The position numbers and the translations under genes were made by a program. This document shows, piece by piece, positions 17,225-26,302 of a stretch of DNA of 61,296 nt. Origin of the DNA: Chromatiales bacterium (ex Bugula neritina AB1). Lineage in GTDB: Bacteria > Pseudomonadota > Gammaproteobacteria > Granulosicoccales > Granulosicoccaceae. The DNA is taken from contig MDLA01000160.1 of assembly GCA_001730015.1 (NCBI GenBank), positions 1 to 61,296 on the forward strand. Direction: 5' to 3'. The notes beneath the pieces are model-generated. The model saw only the letters and a list, made by a program, of their open reading frames with translations. It ran no database searches and had not been told where the DNA came from. Every line of letters starts with the position of its first letter. Positions within the stretch are counted from its first letter, which is position 1.

Positions 17225-18168
17225 CGTTCCTTAACCTTGTTCAGCGCTTTAACATAAATAGATGCAAGCCCGAATACGGTAACAAATAAAATAATTGCAA
17301 ACGCACTCGAATAACCGGTACGCCACTTTTCGAATGCCTCCCGTTTCAAGTTAATTGATGCCATCTCGGTAGTTGAACCCGGACCGCCACCGGTCAATTG
17401 CACCACCAGATCAAACATTTTGAAATTCTCAATACCCCTGAATAGAACCGCCAGCATCAGAAATGGCAGGATCATTGGAATAGTGATAGTGAAAAACTGC
17501 CGTAACTTCGAGGCACGGTCAATTTCTGCTGCCTCATAGATATAGTCCGGGATACTGCGCAGCCCGGCCAGGCAGATCAACATAACAAATGGTGTCCACA
17601 TCCAGGTATCGACTATAACAATGGCCCAGGGCGCCAGATCAACCGAACCGAGCATGTCAAAACTTGACGGATCGGCACCGGTAAAAAACGCAATAATATA
17701 GTTAAAAAGCCCGATTTGCGGTTGATAGAGGAATGTCCAGAAATTGCCAACTACCGCTGGAGACAACATCATTGGCAGCACGATAATAGTGGTCCACAAA
17801 TCATTACCACGGAATTTCCGGTTGATCAGCCAGGCAAGCGCGAAGCCAATCAGCACCTGAAAAAACAACGTCCAGAACAGAAAGTGAGCAGTCGCCTGCA
17901 TCGACAACCAGATATCGCTATCGCCTAGAATACGCTCATAGTTACGCAGACCAATATACTTAACCTCACGATTTATACGATTAGCCTTGTAATTGGTAAA
18001 ACTAAGATTGATTGTCCAGATAAGCGGAAAAATATTTACCGCAAGCAACAGGAAGATTGTCGGCCCGACAAAAATCCAGGCTATAGCCCGATCAGACAAC
18101 CCCTTAATCTTGCGGGCAACACGCGCAGGGGTCTTACTGGCGAGACGATCTATTGTCTTGTCAGACAT
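17221..18168 (-). CDS. Sugar ABC transporter permease (MalF type)
   Basis: The 315-residue inner-membrane protein has a helix at ~30-55 (IAWIFVGPTIFLLLAVNIFP) and the family segment LSFTNYKANR. The EAA loop YEAAEIDRASKLRQFF is near residue 225. It forms the membrane channel with the MalG-type subunit. It follows the binding-protein gene after a 109-base gap containing a stem-loop. Confidence 0.9.
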   Translation of the reverse strand: MSDKTIDRLASKTPARVARKIKGLSDRAIAWIFVGPTIFLLLAVNIFPLIWTINLSFTNYKANRINREVKYIGLRNYERILGDSDIWLSMQATAHFLFWTLFFQVLIGFALAWLINRKFRGNDLWTTIIVLPMMLSPAVVGNFWTFLYQPQIGLFNYIIAFFTGADPSSFDMLGSVDLAPWAIVIVDTWMWTPFVMLICLAGLRSIPDYIYEAAEIDRASKLRQFFTITIPMILPFLMLAVLFRGIENFKMFDLVVQLTGGGPGSTTEMASINLKREAFEKWRTGYSSAFAIILFVTVFGLASIYVKALNKVKER

Positions 18169-18242
18169 GCCTTGTTGTCCATTGGGAATAGATTCGGGAT
18201 ACCCGAGGCCACGTCCCGGGAGATAAAGATATCCTGACCGGC

Positions 18243-18260
18243 AGTGGCAACAGTGCCACT
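18243..18260. promoter_or_regulatory. Stem-loop between binding-protein and permease genes
   Basis: AGTGGCA (18243-18249) pairs perfectly with TGCCACT (18254-18260) around a four-base loop. There is no T tract on the minus strand, so it is more likely an mRNA-stabilising or processing hairpin that raises binding-protein levels over the permeases. Confidence 0.45.
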
Positions 18261-18277
18261 ACCAGCCGACACTGAAT

Positions 18278-19597
18278 TTACAGCTTGCCTTCGTCTTCGA
18301 AGACTTCTGTCCAGTCTTCTATCAGCTTATCCAGCGCTTCCTGGGCCGTGCCCTGGTCAGCCACGACAAAATCATGTACGCGCTTTTGCATGGCGAGCAG
18401 AAGTTCTGCGTACGCAGGCTCCTGCCAGAAATCCTGAACATTTTCCATTGCTTCAAGAAAATCACCGGCAAACGGCGCGCTATCTTTAAATGTGTCGCCA
18501 TTTAACACCGAATTGTGCGCCGAATACCCGCCCATGCTCCACCATTTCGCCTGTACTTCCGGGTCGGAGAACCACTTGATGTACTCAAGTGAGGCGTCTT
18601 TTTTCTCTGAATAGGAAACAACGGATATACCCTGCCCTCCCAGAGTAGAGCCCGCTTGATTCTGCGGAGGATTTACAAAAAAATCGATCTTATCACCACC
18701 AGTGTTTGAGTCAGCATAGAGACCCGGGAAAAACGCAAACCAGTTCATTGCCATGGCAACCTGGCCCGATTTAAACGCATCGAGGCTTTCACCCATATAG
18801 GAATTGGTATATCCCGGTGGTGTGGCTGTTTCATAGAATTCTTTATAGAACTCCAGTGCCTCTACCGCTTCAGCTGAGTTAACCGCACCTTCCATATCGT
18901 ACTTGCCGGGGGTATTTTCATACTTGAATCCCCACGGGTACAGTGCACTGGTGACCCCCATAGTGATTCCCTCCGAACCACGCTCAGTAAAGATAGCGGC
19001 GCCATAGACCGTTTTGCCGTCGATCTCACGCCCCTGAAAGAACTGCGCTATTTTCAACATTTCTTTCTGTGACTTCGGCTCACCCAGCTCTTCACCGGTG
19101 GCCTCCTTGTAAGCGGCTCTGATATCTTCACGACCGAACCAGTCTTTACGATAAAACCAGCCATTGGCATCACCCATCGCAGGTAGTGCGTAATAATTTG
19201 GAGTGCCTTTAGGCCAGGTAGAATAGGCATAAACCGTAGCCGGAGCGAAATCTTCCATACTGATGCCTTCTTTGTCGAAGAAATCATTCAATTTCACGTA
19301 GTGACCGTTCTCCGCTCCGCCACCGATCCACTGGCTGTCACCGATTAACAAATCACAGAGCTTACCACCCGAGTTTAATTCGTTAAGCATGCGATCGGCA
19401 AAATTCGGCCACGGTACAAACTCGAAATTCATCTTATGGCCACTGGCCGCTTCGAAATCTTTGCTGAGTTCCACAAGCGCATTGGCAGGATCCCATGCCG
19501 CCCAACAGAGCGTTAAATCATCTGCCTGCGATGTATTGGCCACTGTGGCAGCCGCCAGAGACAACACCCCGACAGATGCCAGCTTCAGTTGTTTCAT
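18278..19597 (-). CDS. Sugar/polyol ABC transporter periplasmic binding protein
   Basis: The start is placed at ATG 19597 (MKQLKLASVG), which has a perfect GGAGGAAAT site just upstream; the longer open frame lacks one. The ~439-residue protein has a signal peptide ending at SQA-DD and the extracellular sugar-binding fold (family 1): NFEFVPWPNFADRML, QVAMAMNWFAFFPG and YIKWFSDPEVQAKWW are characteristic. It captures the substrate for the permeases downstream. Two operator-like palindromes lie 80-130 bases upstream. Confidence 0.9.
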   Translation of the reverse strand: MKQLKLASVGVLSLAAATVANTSQADDLTLCWAAWDPANALVELSKDFEAASGHKMNFEFVPWPNFADRMLNELNSGGKLCDLLIGDSQWIGGGAENGHYVKLNDFFDKEGISMEDFAPATVYAYSTWPKGTPNYYALPAMGDANGWFYRKDWFGREDIRAAYKEATGEELGEPKSQKEMLKIAQFFQGREIDGKTVYGAAIFTERGSEGITMGVTSALYPWGFKYENTPGKYDMEGAVNSAEAVEALEFYKEFYETATPPGYTNSYMGESLDAFKSGQVAMAMNWFAFFPGLYADSNTGGDKIDFFVNPPQNQAGSTLGGQGISVVSYSEKKDASLEYIKWFSDPEVQAKWWSMGGYSAHNSVLNGDTFKDSAPFAGDFLEAMENVQDFWQEPAYAELLLAMQKRVHDFVVADQGTAQEALDKLIEDWTEVFEDEGKL

Positions 19598-19679
19598 ATT
19601 TCCTCCAGTTTCTAGTTGCGGTTCACGCCGGAAATTCAAGACCGAAAAGAGCGTCCAGTCCAGCCACCGGTAGTCTAGA

Positions 19680-19725
19680 TGAGGAACGTACCTCAAGTCC
19701 AGAATTTTTTGAGGTGCGTACATCA
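19680..19725. promoter_or_regulatory. Pair of LacI-type operator palindromes
   Basis: TGAGGAACGTACCTCA (19680-19695) is palindromic at 14 of 16 positions with a central ACGT. TGAGGTGCGTACATCA (19710-19725) is a weaker second site of the same pattern. Their centres are 30 bases apart, about three helical turns. They lie just upstream of the binding-protein gene of an operon that ends with a LacI regulator. Binding by that regulator is inference. Confidence 0.6.
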
Positions 19726-19745
19726 TCCGGTGAGTTCCGGTGCAG

Positions 19746-20813
19746 CTACTGAATCATGGAACTTACCCACTCCTGCATGAAACGTTTACGTTTTAACTTG
19801 TCAAGATACACCAGCAAGCCGGGCCCCAGGCGGATAGGCCGATGCGCGGTGCCGCTGGACGCAGGATCTTTTGATATTTCCGGAAACGGGTAATAATCAG
19901 CATTAGAATTCAGCCACGACGCGCTGATCAGATGATCAATAAATAGCCCTGCCAGCGACGGACTCTGTGCATTAGCTGGAATCAGGGCCGAGCGCAGCAT
20001 GACGGTGGTAAAGTCATCGGGTTCTATAATTTCAATTTCCGCCCCCTGTTTTTTTCGCGCCTCTGCATAGCTGCCCAGCACATTGTAGGCAATAGCCAGC
20101 TCGCCGCTGATTATGTCTTCTATCATTGCACCGGAACAACAATATAACCTGACATTCAGACTGCCCATCACTTCAGATAACCGCCAATAGATATCGGAAC
20201 TTCTGGCATCGTGCGTGGCAAACAGATAGCCAAGACCACTGGTACGCACATCATAGGTACCAACACGCCGTTGAAACTTCTGCGGATGGTTGCGCAATAG
20301 CGTTATGAGCTGCTGCCGGGTTTGAGGCACGGGCAGACCGGCAAGCGCTTCCGGGGAGTAGACGATTGCGGCCGGCTCCTGAGTAAAAGCAAACACATGA
20401 TTACGCCACTTGGCCCAGCCGGGCACCTGTCTGGAAATCTCAGAGATATGCGCGCGGGTGTAGCCGTCGTTAGCGAGCTTGGTTTGCAGGTCCATTGCCG
20501 AGGATATAGCAATATCAAACGGTTCTTTATCCTGATAGATAGCCTGCATCAATGACGTGCTGCTGACAGCAATATATTCAACGGCAGTCTCTGCAGAATT
20601 CGCAATAAAGTGTTCAATTAACGGCGCAAACAACTCAGTATCTGCGGTGGAGATTACTTTTAACTGATGAGTAGCGTCCGCTGGCCCGAACACCCGCAAC
20701 TCTTCAATTTCAAATGCCTCGCAAGTTGTTATTACCGCAAAAAACAGGACCGCTGCGCGCACAATCACCCTAGGAAGCACCCAGGGAAGCACCAGTGTTT
20801 TTTTAGAAAACAT
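19746..20813 (-). CDS. Periplasmic binding protein linked to a TctDE-type two-component system
   Basis: The start MFSKKTLVLPW (20813) gives a normal signal peptide ending near CEA-FE. A longer frame to 20879 is possible and would begin 13 bases after the kinase stop. The ~355-residue mature part resembles iron/thiamine-type ABC binding proteins (LKVISTADTELFAPLIEHF, IAYNVLGSYAEARKK, YYPFPEIS). No permease or ATPase is attached. It is the third gene of a response regulator-kinase-binding protein set, so it may present a ligand to the periplasmic domain of the kinase. That sensing role is inferred from position. Confidence 0.7.
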   Translation of the reverse strand: MFSKKTLVLPWVLPRVIVRAAVLFFAVITTCEAFEIEELRVFGPADATHQLKVISTADTELFAPLIEHFIANSAETAVEYIAVSSTSLMQAIYQDKEPFDIAISSAMDLQTKLANDGYTRAHISEISRQVPGWAKWRNHVFAFTQEPAAIVYSPEALAGLPVPQTRQQLITLLRNHPQKFQRRVGTYDVRTSGLGYLFATHDARSSDIYWRLSEVMGSLNVRLYCCSGAMIEDIISGELAIAYNVLGSYAEARKKQGAEIEIIEPDDFTTVMLRSALIPANAQSPSLAGLFIDHLISASWLNSNADYYPFPEISKDPASSGTAHRPIRLGPGLLVYLDKLKRKRFMQEWVSSMIQ

Positions 20814-20892
20814 ATATATACATGACTTAAATAGTAACGGGCTGGAGCACGTGTGAGATCTTATGGAGCAATTGTTCATCAGCTATAGTTTT

Positions 20893-22290
20893 TCACGTTA
20901 GAACCGGAAAGCAAAGACATACACATGCACCGCTGTTGTTCCGGTTTTCGATCTGCAGAGTACCTCCGTGGGCAGTAGCCACTTCTTTTGCGATCGTCAG
21001 CCCAAGCCCGGAACCGGTGGTATCCTTAACGTTATCGCCGCGTGCAAACCGCTCTGTCAATCGATCTGCGCTATTTTCCGGAAATCCTCCGCCGTTGTCT
21101 ATAATGCATAAATAGCAAGTGTCGGACTGACGTTCCAGGGTGACATCAATGAAGTTGTCTTCCGGTGAGTACTTTATTGCATTTTCAATCACATTGCGGA
21201 TAGCGCTCTGGATAAGGATTGCATCACCTTTTATCAGCACCGATTGTTCAATATCAATTCTTACATCAATATCCTTGAGATCCGCAATGGGGCGCAACCG
21301 GGCGACTACGTCGAAGACAAGATCACCCAGGGACGTTTCCTGCTGAGTCAATTGCTCCGAACGAAACGATACCATAGCGTGGTCCAGCAACTGGTTGGCG
21401 GCTCTTGATGTTTCTTCTATAGCTCTGATCATCGTCTTCAGAGACTGGCGGTTTTCCGGCCGCTCTACCCGCATTAGTGCAACTTCAGCCTGAGCTCTGA
21501 CAGTCGCCAATGGTGTGCGCAGGCGATGCGCAGCTTCGGTGATCAGATCTTCTGACTGTGACAAAGTGCGCTTGAGCCTTCCAATAAAAAGGTTTAATGA
21601 GCTGACCAGCGGCTCCAGTTCCAGCGGCACTGGAGAAGTCACCGGACGAAGGTCATCCGGCCCTCGGCGGGAAACCGATACGGCCAGCTGTTTTAACGGG
21701 CGTATCGTCGCTCTGGCTGAAAGAATAGCCAGAAAAACCGCCAGGCTGAACAGACCGATTGCAGGCAGTAGCATAGATCGGATTATTGACGAAACACGAC
21801 TGGTGTGGATACTCTGTGTTTGCGCTACCTTAACCACTATAGGCACAGACTTACCGGCAAGGGACTGCTCACGCGACATCTGAACCAGCCGTATGCTCTC
21901 ATTTTTATAGCGAACTGTGGTGACCCCGTAACCTTCCCGCCCTACAACACCACCCGGCAGATCTTCGTATCCTGTGATATGCCTCTGATCAGCCAGTACC
22001 TGATAGAACACTCGATCGTTTCCGACAGTTCCTAACATAGAGAGTGCCGCATACGGTATATCGACACTGACTTCGTGTGCTTGTGTGGAAACTGAATCGA
22101 GAATAGACGTGGCTGACGCAGTGAGTATGTTATCTTGTGACTCCTCGGCAACCTGCCGGGCAAATTTCTGCACAATAAAAAACATGATCAGAGCAAGCAA
22201 CACAGCACTTCCAACCAGACAAATAAATAAGCGCCGTGCCAGCGACCCGTCGGCCTGAGTAACTACAGACATCGAGCCCGCCTGCAGCAC
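20893..22290 (-). CDS. tctE: TctE-like sensor histidine kinase
   Basis: The 465-residue inner-membrane kinase starts at GTG behind AGGGG; an ATG six codons later is an alternative. Helices lie at ~20-42 and ~175-200, enclosing a periplasmic 2CSK-N type sensor region. The phosphoacceptor box is TEAAHRLRTPLATVRAQ. The N box is IRNVIENAIKYSP, with ATP-lid motifs DNGGGFPE and GSGLGLTIAKEV. It should phosphorylate the adjacent response regulator and control the divergent tctCBA operon. The signal is probably a carboxylate. Confidence 0.88.
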   Translation of the reverse strand: MLQAGSMSVVTQADGSLARRLFICLVGSAVLLALIMFFIVQKFARQVAEESQDNILTASATSILDSVSTQAHEVSVDIPYAALSMLGTVGNDRVFYQVLADQRHITGYEDLPGGVVGREGYGVTTVRYKNESIRLVQMSREQSLAGKSVPIVVKVAQTQSIHTSRVSSIIRSMLLPAIGLFSLAVFLAILSARATIRPLKQLAVSVSRRGPDDLRPVTSPVPLELEPLVSSLNLFIGRLKRTLSQSEDLITEAAHRLRTPLATVRAQAEVALMRVERPENRQSLKTMIRAIEETSRAANQLLDHAMVSFRSEQLTQQETSLGDLVFDVVARLRPIADLKDIDVRIDIEQSVLIKGDAILIQSAIRNVIENAIKYSPEDNFIDVTLERQSDTCYLCIIDNGGGFPENSADRLTERFARGDNVKDTTGSGLGLTIAKEVATAHGGTLQIENRNNSGACVCLCFPVLT

Positions 22291-22363
22291 TTACAACCCC
22301 TGATACTGATACGCAGTTCACCGGGGTGATATATAATTATATAAACGAACGAGATACCGTATC

Positions 22364-23029
22364 TCATGGCACAGCCAGTTTGTAACCGAGCCCGCGCACG
22401 GTAACAATATTCACCGAAGACTCCTGCAGGTGCTTTCGCAGTCGCGCTATATATACTTCAATAGCGTTTGTGGAAACATCTTCGTTATAGGGGAACAATC
22501 GATCAATCAGCTTTTCTTTAGAGAAAATCTGATTCGGCGCACACACCAGAATCTCTAGTAATCGAAGCTCTTTATTTCGCAGCGTTATTGTACTTTCCGC
22601 AACAGTTATTGTCCCGGTTAAGGCATCAAAAAATAAATCGCCCAGTTGAATCGTATTGCTGGTACCACCGGAGCGTCTCCTCAACACCGCCCGACACCGT
22701 GCTTCCAGCTCTGAAAAATCAAAGGGTTTAACCAGATAATCATCAGCCCCGAGATCGAGTAATCGAACTCTGTCAGATACCTCGGAACGTGCTGTCAGCA
22801 CAACCACCGGTGTATCAATGTAGCGCGCCCGGTGTTGCTCCAGAAACTGCCGTCCATCGCCATCGGGCAACATGATATCTAGCAGAATCAAGTCGTATTC
22901 CACCACTCGAACGAAAGCAGCAGCACTGGCCAAATCCGCCGCATGATCAATAACATGCCCCGCCACTTGCAATCTCTCGGCTATAGCGCTTGCCAATTGC
23001 ATATTGTCTTCGACCAGCAGATAGCGCAT
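22364..23029 (-). CDS. tctD: TctD-like OmpR-family response regulator
   Basis: The start is taken at MRYLLVEDN (23029), the usual family start; the longer frame reaches 23080. The receiver domain occupies residues 1-115 with acidic pocket VEDN, phosphoacceptor Asp in DLILLDIMLPDG and the conserved Lys in LVKPF. The C-terminal winged helix (~125-220) contains LRNKELRLLEIL and TNAIEVYIARLRKHL. It is divergent from tctC with about 106 bases between start codons, where a TGACA/TGTCA inverted pair is visible. It probably activates tctCBA. Confidence 0.9.
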   Translation of the reverse strand: MRYLLVEDNMQLASAIAERLQVAGHVIDHAADLASAAAFVRVVEYDLILLDIMLPDGDGRQFLEQHRARYIDTPVVVLTARSEVSDRVRLLDLGADDYLVKPFDFSELEARCRAVLRRRSGGTSNTIQLGDLFFDALTGTITVAESTITLRNKELRLLEILVCAPNQIFSKEKLIDRLFPYNEDVSTNAIEVYIARLRKHLQESSVNIVTVRGLGYKLAVP

Positions 23030-23135
23030 TTTTAGGCTCGGGTTCCTGGGAGGGTCATGACAGGTGGGTGTCAGGTTCATTTAGTCTAATCCGGCGCAGA
23101 CGGTAACCGCCGTTTCAAACGAGGAGCATAACACT

Positions 23136-24113
23136 ATGAATATTGATTTCGTAAGACGTAGTTTACTGACCGCAGCGATGACGGTAGCAATGATATCAGG
23201 CACGACCCACGCCGCACCCGTGGTCGATTCAGTCCACTTTCTGATTCCCGGTGGTGCTGGTGGCGGCTGGGACGGCACAGCCCGCGGCACCGGTGAAGCA
23301 CTGACAAAAGCCGGACTGGCGGGCTCGGCAAGCTATGAAAATATGTCTGGCGGCGGCGGCGGTAAGGCTATTGGCTACCTGATCGAAAATGCGGAAAGCC
23401 AGCATGGCACCCTGATGGTCAATTCGACCCCAATAGTTATTCGATCTCTTACTGGTGTTTTCCCCCATAATTTCCGCGACCTGACCCTGGTAGCCGGAAC
23501 TATAGGCGACTACGCAGCTATGGTTGTCTCAAAAGATAGCCCGGTCAATTCGATGGAAGACCTTCTGGCGGCCTACAAGGCGGATATGTCCGGCACCGCT
23601 GTTGGCGGCGGCTCGGTACCCGGTGGTATGGATCACCTGGTAGCCGCAATGGTCATGCAGGCTGCCGGAGAAGACCCGACAGCACTTAAATATATCCCCT
23701 ACGATGCTGGTGGCAAGGCCATGGCGGCACTTTTGTCCGGCGAAATCAAAGCACTGTCCACCGGCTTCTCTGAAGCTGTAGATCTGGCTAACGCCGGTGA
23801 GGTGAAAATTATCGGTGTCACATCTGATGACCGCGTCAGCGCCTTTCCCGATGCCAGAACAATGAAAGAGCAAGGCATAGATACATCGTTTGTAAACTGG
23901 CGAGGATTTTTTGCAGCCCCAGGCTTACCGGCTGATAAGCTTGCAATGTACCAGGATGCACTGGCGAAAATGTACGAAACCCCTGAGTGGGAAGCGATTC
24001 GCGAGCAAAACGGCTGGGTTAACATTCACAACTCCGGCGATGCTTTTGCAGCCTTTCTGGAGAATCAGGAGACTGTCATTGGCGATCTGATGAAAAAGCT
24101 CGGCTTTCTCTAA
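23136..24113 (+). CDS. tctC: TctC-family tripartite tricarboxylate transporter binding protein (Bug)
   Basis: The 325-residue periplasmic protein starts at ATG behind GAGGAG, with a signal peptide ending THA-AP. FLIPGGAGGGWDGTAR is the family carboxylate-binding loop and VGGGSVPGGMDHL the second loop. Length and fold match Bug/TctC proteins, which bind citrate or related carboxylates and deliver them to TctAB. It leads the operon and is followed by a stem-loop that should favour its expression over tctBA. Confidence 0.92.
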   Translation: MNIDFVRRSLLTAAMTVAMISGTTHAAPVVDSVHFLIPGGAGGGWDGTARGTGEALTKAGLAGSASYENMSGGGGGKAIGYLIENAESQHGTLMVNSTPIVIRSLTGVFPHNFRDLTLVAGTIGDYAAMVVSKDSPVNSMEDLLAAYKADMSGTAVGGGSVPGGMDHLVAAMVMQAAGEDPTALKYIPYDAGGKAMAALLSGEIKALSTGFSEAVDLANAGEVKIIGVTSDDRVSAFPDARTMKEQGIDTSFVNWRGFFAAPGLPADKLAMYQDALAKMYETPEWEAIREQNGWVNIHNSGDAFAAFLENQETVIGDLMKKLGFL

Positions 24114-24157
24114 TTCTATAGATACAAATACTCTATAGATACAAATTGAACAATACC

Positions 24158-24188
24158 GGCATCCGGCCCGTTCCGGATGCCTTCTTTT
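24158..24188 (+). terminator. Intra-operon attenuator hairpin after tctC
   Basis: A perfect nine-base stem, GGCATCCGG (24158-24166) and CCGGATGCC (24173-24181), is followed by TTCTTTT. It lies between tctC and tctB, so partial termination here would give excess binding protein. Just upstream, ctatagatacaaa occurs twice in tandem at about 24117-24146. Confidence 0.75.
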
Positions 24189-24218
24189 AACAATTGCTAC
24201 AACCTGCAAGGCATACAC

Positions 24219-24704
24219 ATGGTACTGGATCGTTGGGTTGCACTGATCTTACTGGCAGTCTGTCTGATATATGGATACACCGCCTTTTTCACTATGGATA
24301 GTCAGTTACCACCATTTATGCAGCGCAATCCCGTGTGGCCCAGCACCTTTCCAAAGGTTCTTTCGGTTGCCGGAGCTGTACTGGCACTGATGATTCTTCT
24401 GGGGATGGAAAAAACCGCTACAGATACCAGTACAAGTGAACTGGATTATAGAAAATTGTTCAGTTACAAGATCGGCCAGGCTGTTTTGCTGATTTCACTA
24501 ATGGTGTTGTATGCACTTATGCTACGCCCTGCGGGCTTTATGATCGCCACTGCCGGATTTCTAATACTGGGCCCGCTGATTTTAGGGGAGAGGCGCTTGC
24601 AGTACATTATACCGGCAGCTGTTACAGCGGCGCTCATAGTCTGGTATCTGGTACAACAGGTGCTGGGTATATTCCTGAGGCCCTGGCCATATTTCCTGAA
24701 CTAA
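24219..24704 (+). CDS. tctB: TctB-like small membrane subunit of the tricarboxylate transporter
   Basis: The start is placed at ATG 24219 (MVLDRWVALI) behind AAGG; the longer frame runs through the attenuator hairpin. The ~161-residue protein has about four membrane helices, with the family segment RNPVWPSTFPKVL near residue 35 and LILGPLILGERR near the end. It forms the membrane complex with TctA. It is poorly conserved, as is usual for TctB; its position between tctC and tctA supports the call. Confidence 0.85.
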   Translation: MVLDRWVALILLAVCLIYGYTAFFTMDSQLPPFMQRNPVWPSTFPKVLSVAGAVLALMILLGMEKTATDTSTSELDYRKLFSYKIGQAVLLISLMVLYALMLRPAGFMIATAGFLILGPLILGERRLQYIIPAAVTAALIVWYLVQQVLGIFLRPWPYFLN

Positions 24705-24747
24705 CCAATCTGTACCAGCTTTCGATTTGAGGCCAACGGGTTAACAT

Positions 24748-26250
24748 ATGATTGACGGAATTTTAATCGGGCTTGCTACGGCTTTCTCCCTGAAGAACCT
24801 GCTGATGGTTATTGGCGGGTGTCTTGTCGGTACGTTTATCGGCATGCTCCCGGGACTTGGCCCGATGTCTATAATTGCTATTATGATTCCGGTCGCCGTG
24901 AGTCTGGGAGACCCGTCAGCCGCATTAATCCTGCTGGCCGGTGTTTATTATGGCGCTATTTTCGGTGGCTCCACCTCTTCTATTTTGATCAATGCACCCG
25001 GTGTTGCCTCCACCGTGGCCACAAGCTTCGATGGCTATCCACTGGCGCGACAGGGAAAAGCCGGAAAAGCTCTAACGGTGGCGGCTATCGCTTCATTTGC
25101 CGGAGGCACCCTGGGCGCAATTCTATTAATGATATTCGCCCCCGCACTTGCGACTGTGGCACTGCTGTTTCACTCAGCCGAGTACTTTGCACTCATGGTT
25201 GTAGGACTCTCAGCCATCGCGGCTTTTGCTGGATCCGGCCAGGTGATTAAAGCCCTGCTCATGACAGTTGTGGGGCTGATTATGTCAACAGTTGGTGAAG
25301 GAGCACTTTTTAATCTCCCTCGATTCACCATGGGCGTCATGGACCTTCAATCAGGGTTCGGCTTTATTACATTAGCTATGGCTATGTTCGCACTGCCGGA
25401 GGCCATGTACCTGGTGCTCGACCCCGGTCGATCCAACACCAGCAAAAGCGGCGAGGAAATTAAAGATCTTCGCATAACAAAAAATGAGGCAAAAAGAATT
25501 GCGCCGGTAATCGGCAGGCAGTCGATACAAGGATTTATAATCGGGGTATTGCCCGGTGCGGGCGCAACCATCGCTTCCTTTCTGGGCTATGCCGTTGAGC
25601 GAAATATTGCCTCGGCGGAAGAACGAAAGCAGTTCGGACACGGTTCGGTTAAAGGGCTGGCCGCACCGGAATCAGCTAACAATGCTGCCTGTACTGGCTC
25701 TTTCGTACCTCTGCTGACGCTTGGCATTCCAGGCTCAGGTACTACCGCTATTCTGCTGGGTGCACTGATTGCACTGAACGTGTCACCGGGCCCGCGCCTG
25801 ATGATCGATCAGCCGGATATCTTCTGGTCGGTTATTATATCGATGTATATTGGCAACGTTGTGCTATTGATACTTAATCTGCCGCTGATCCCCTATATTG
25901 CCAAAGTTCTAACTATCCCCAGAACCTTTCTCATTCCGTTTATATTATTTTTCACCCTGATGGGCGCTTACATAGGCCAGAATAATGCGACCGAGCTATT
26001 GTTTCTGGTCGGGCTGGGTGTTGCTGCAATTGTACTGCGCTTCGCTAATTATCCACTGGCACCGCTGTTGATCGGCTTTATTCTAGGTGCCATGCTGGAA
26101 GACAACTTTTCACGATCGATGCAATTGTACGACGGAATATCCTTTATTTTACAGCGTCCGATGACCATGGGATTGCTCGTACTTGCTGCATTACTGATTC
26201 TACTTCCGTTTATCAAGTCACGCGGCAAGAACACACAAAATCACAAGTAA
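24748..26250 (+). CDS. tctA: TctA large membrane subunit of the tricarboxylate transporter
   Basis: The 500-residue inner-membrane protein has about twelve helices. Family motifs include GTFIGMLPGLGPMSIIAIM at ~28-46, the inverted-repeat counterpart GVLPGAGATIASFLGYAVER at ~270, YGAIFGGSTSSILINAPG and LTLGIPGSGTTAILLG. It is the translocating subunit of the secondary, ion-coupled TctABC carrier. It begins 43 bases after tctB. Confidence 0.95.
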   Translation: MIDGILIGLATAFSLKNLLMVIGGCLVGTFIGMLPGLGPMSIIAIMIPVAVSLGDPSAALILLAGVYYGAIFGGSTSSILINAPGVASTVATSFDGYPLARQGKAGKALTVAAIASFAGGTLGAILLMIFAPALATVALLFHSAEYFALMVVGLSAIAAFAGSGQVIKALLMTVVGLIMSTVGEGALFNLPRFTMGVMDLQSGFGFITLAMAMFALPEAMYLVLDPGRSNTSKSGEEIKDLRITKNEAKRIAPVIGRQSIQGFIIGVLPGAGATIASFLGYAVERNIASAEERKQFGHGSVKGLAAPESANNAACTGSFVPLLTLGIPGSGTTAILLGALIALNVSPGPRLMIDQPDIFWSVIISMYIGNVVLLILNLPLIPYIAKVLTIPRTFLIPFILFFTLMGAYIGQNNATELLFLVGLGVAAIVLRFANYPLAPLLIGFILGAMLEDNFSRSMQLYDGISFILQRPMTMGLLVLAALLILLPFIKSRGKNTQNHK

Positions 26251-26302
26251 ACAAGACAGGCAGGGTCGAGGTGATTCTACCCAAAAGCTAATCGGCCAGG
26301 CA

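Noticed and set aside
23030..23080. N-terminal extension of the response regulator
   Set aside because: Receiver domains start at MRYLLVEDN; the extra 17 residues lack homology and would use up most of the promoter region.
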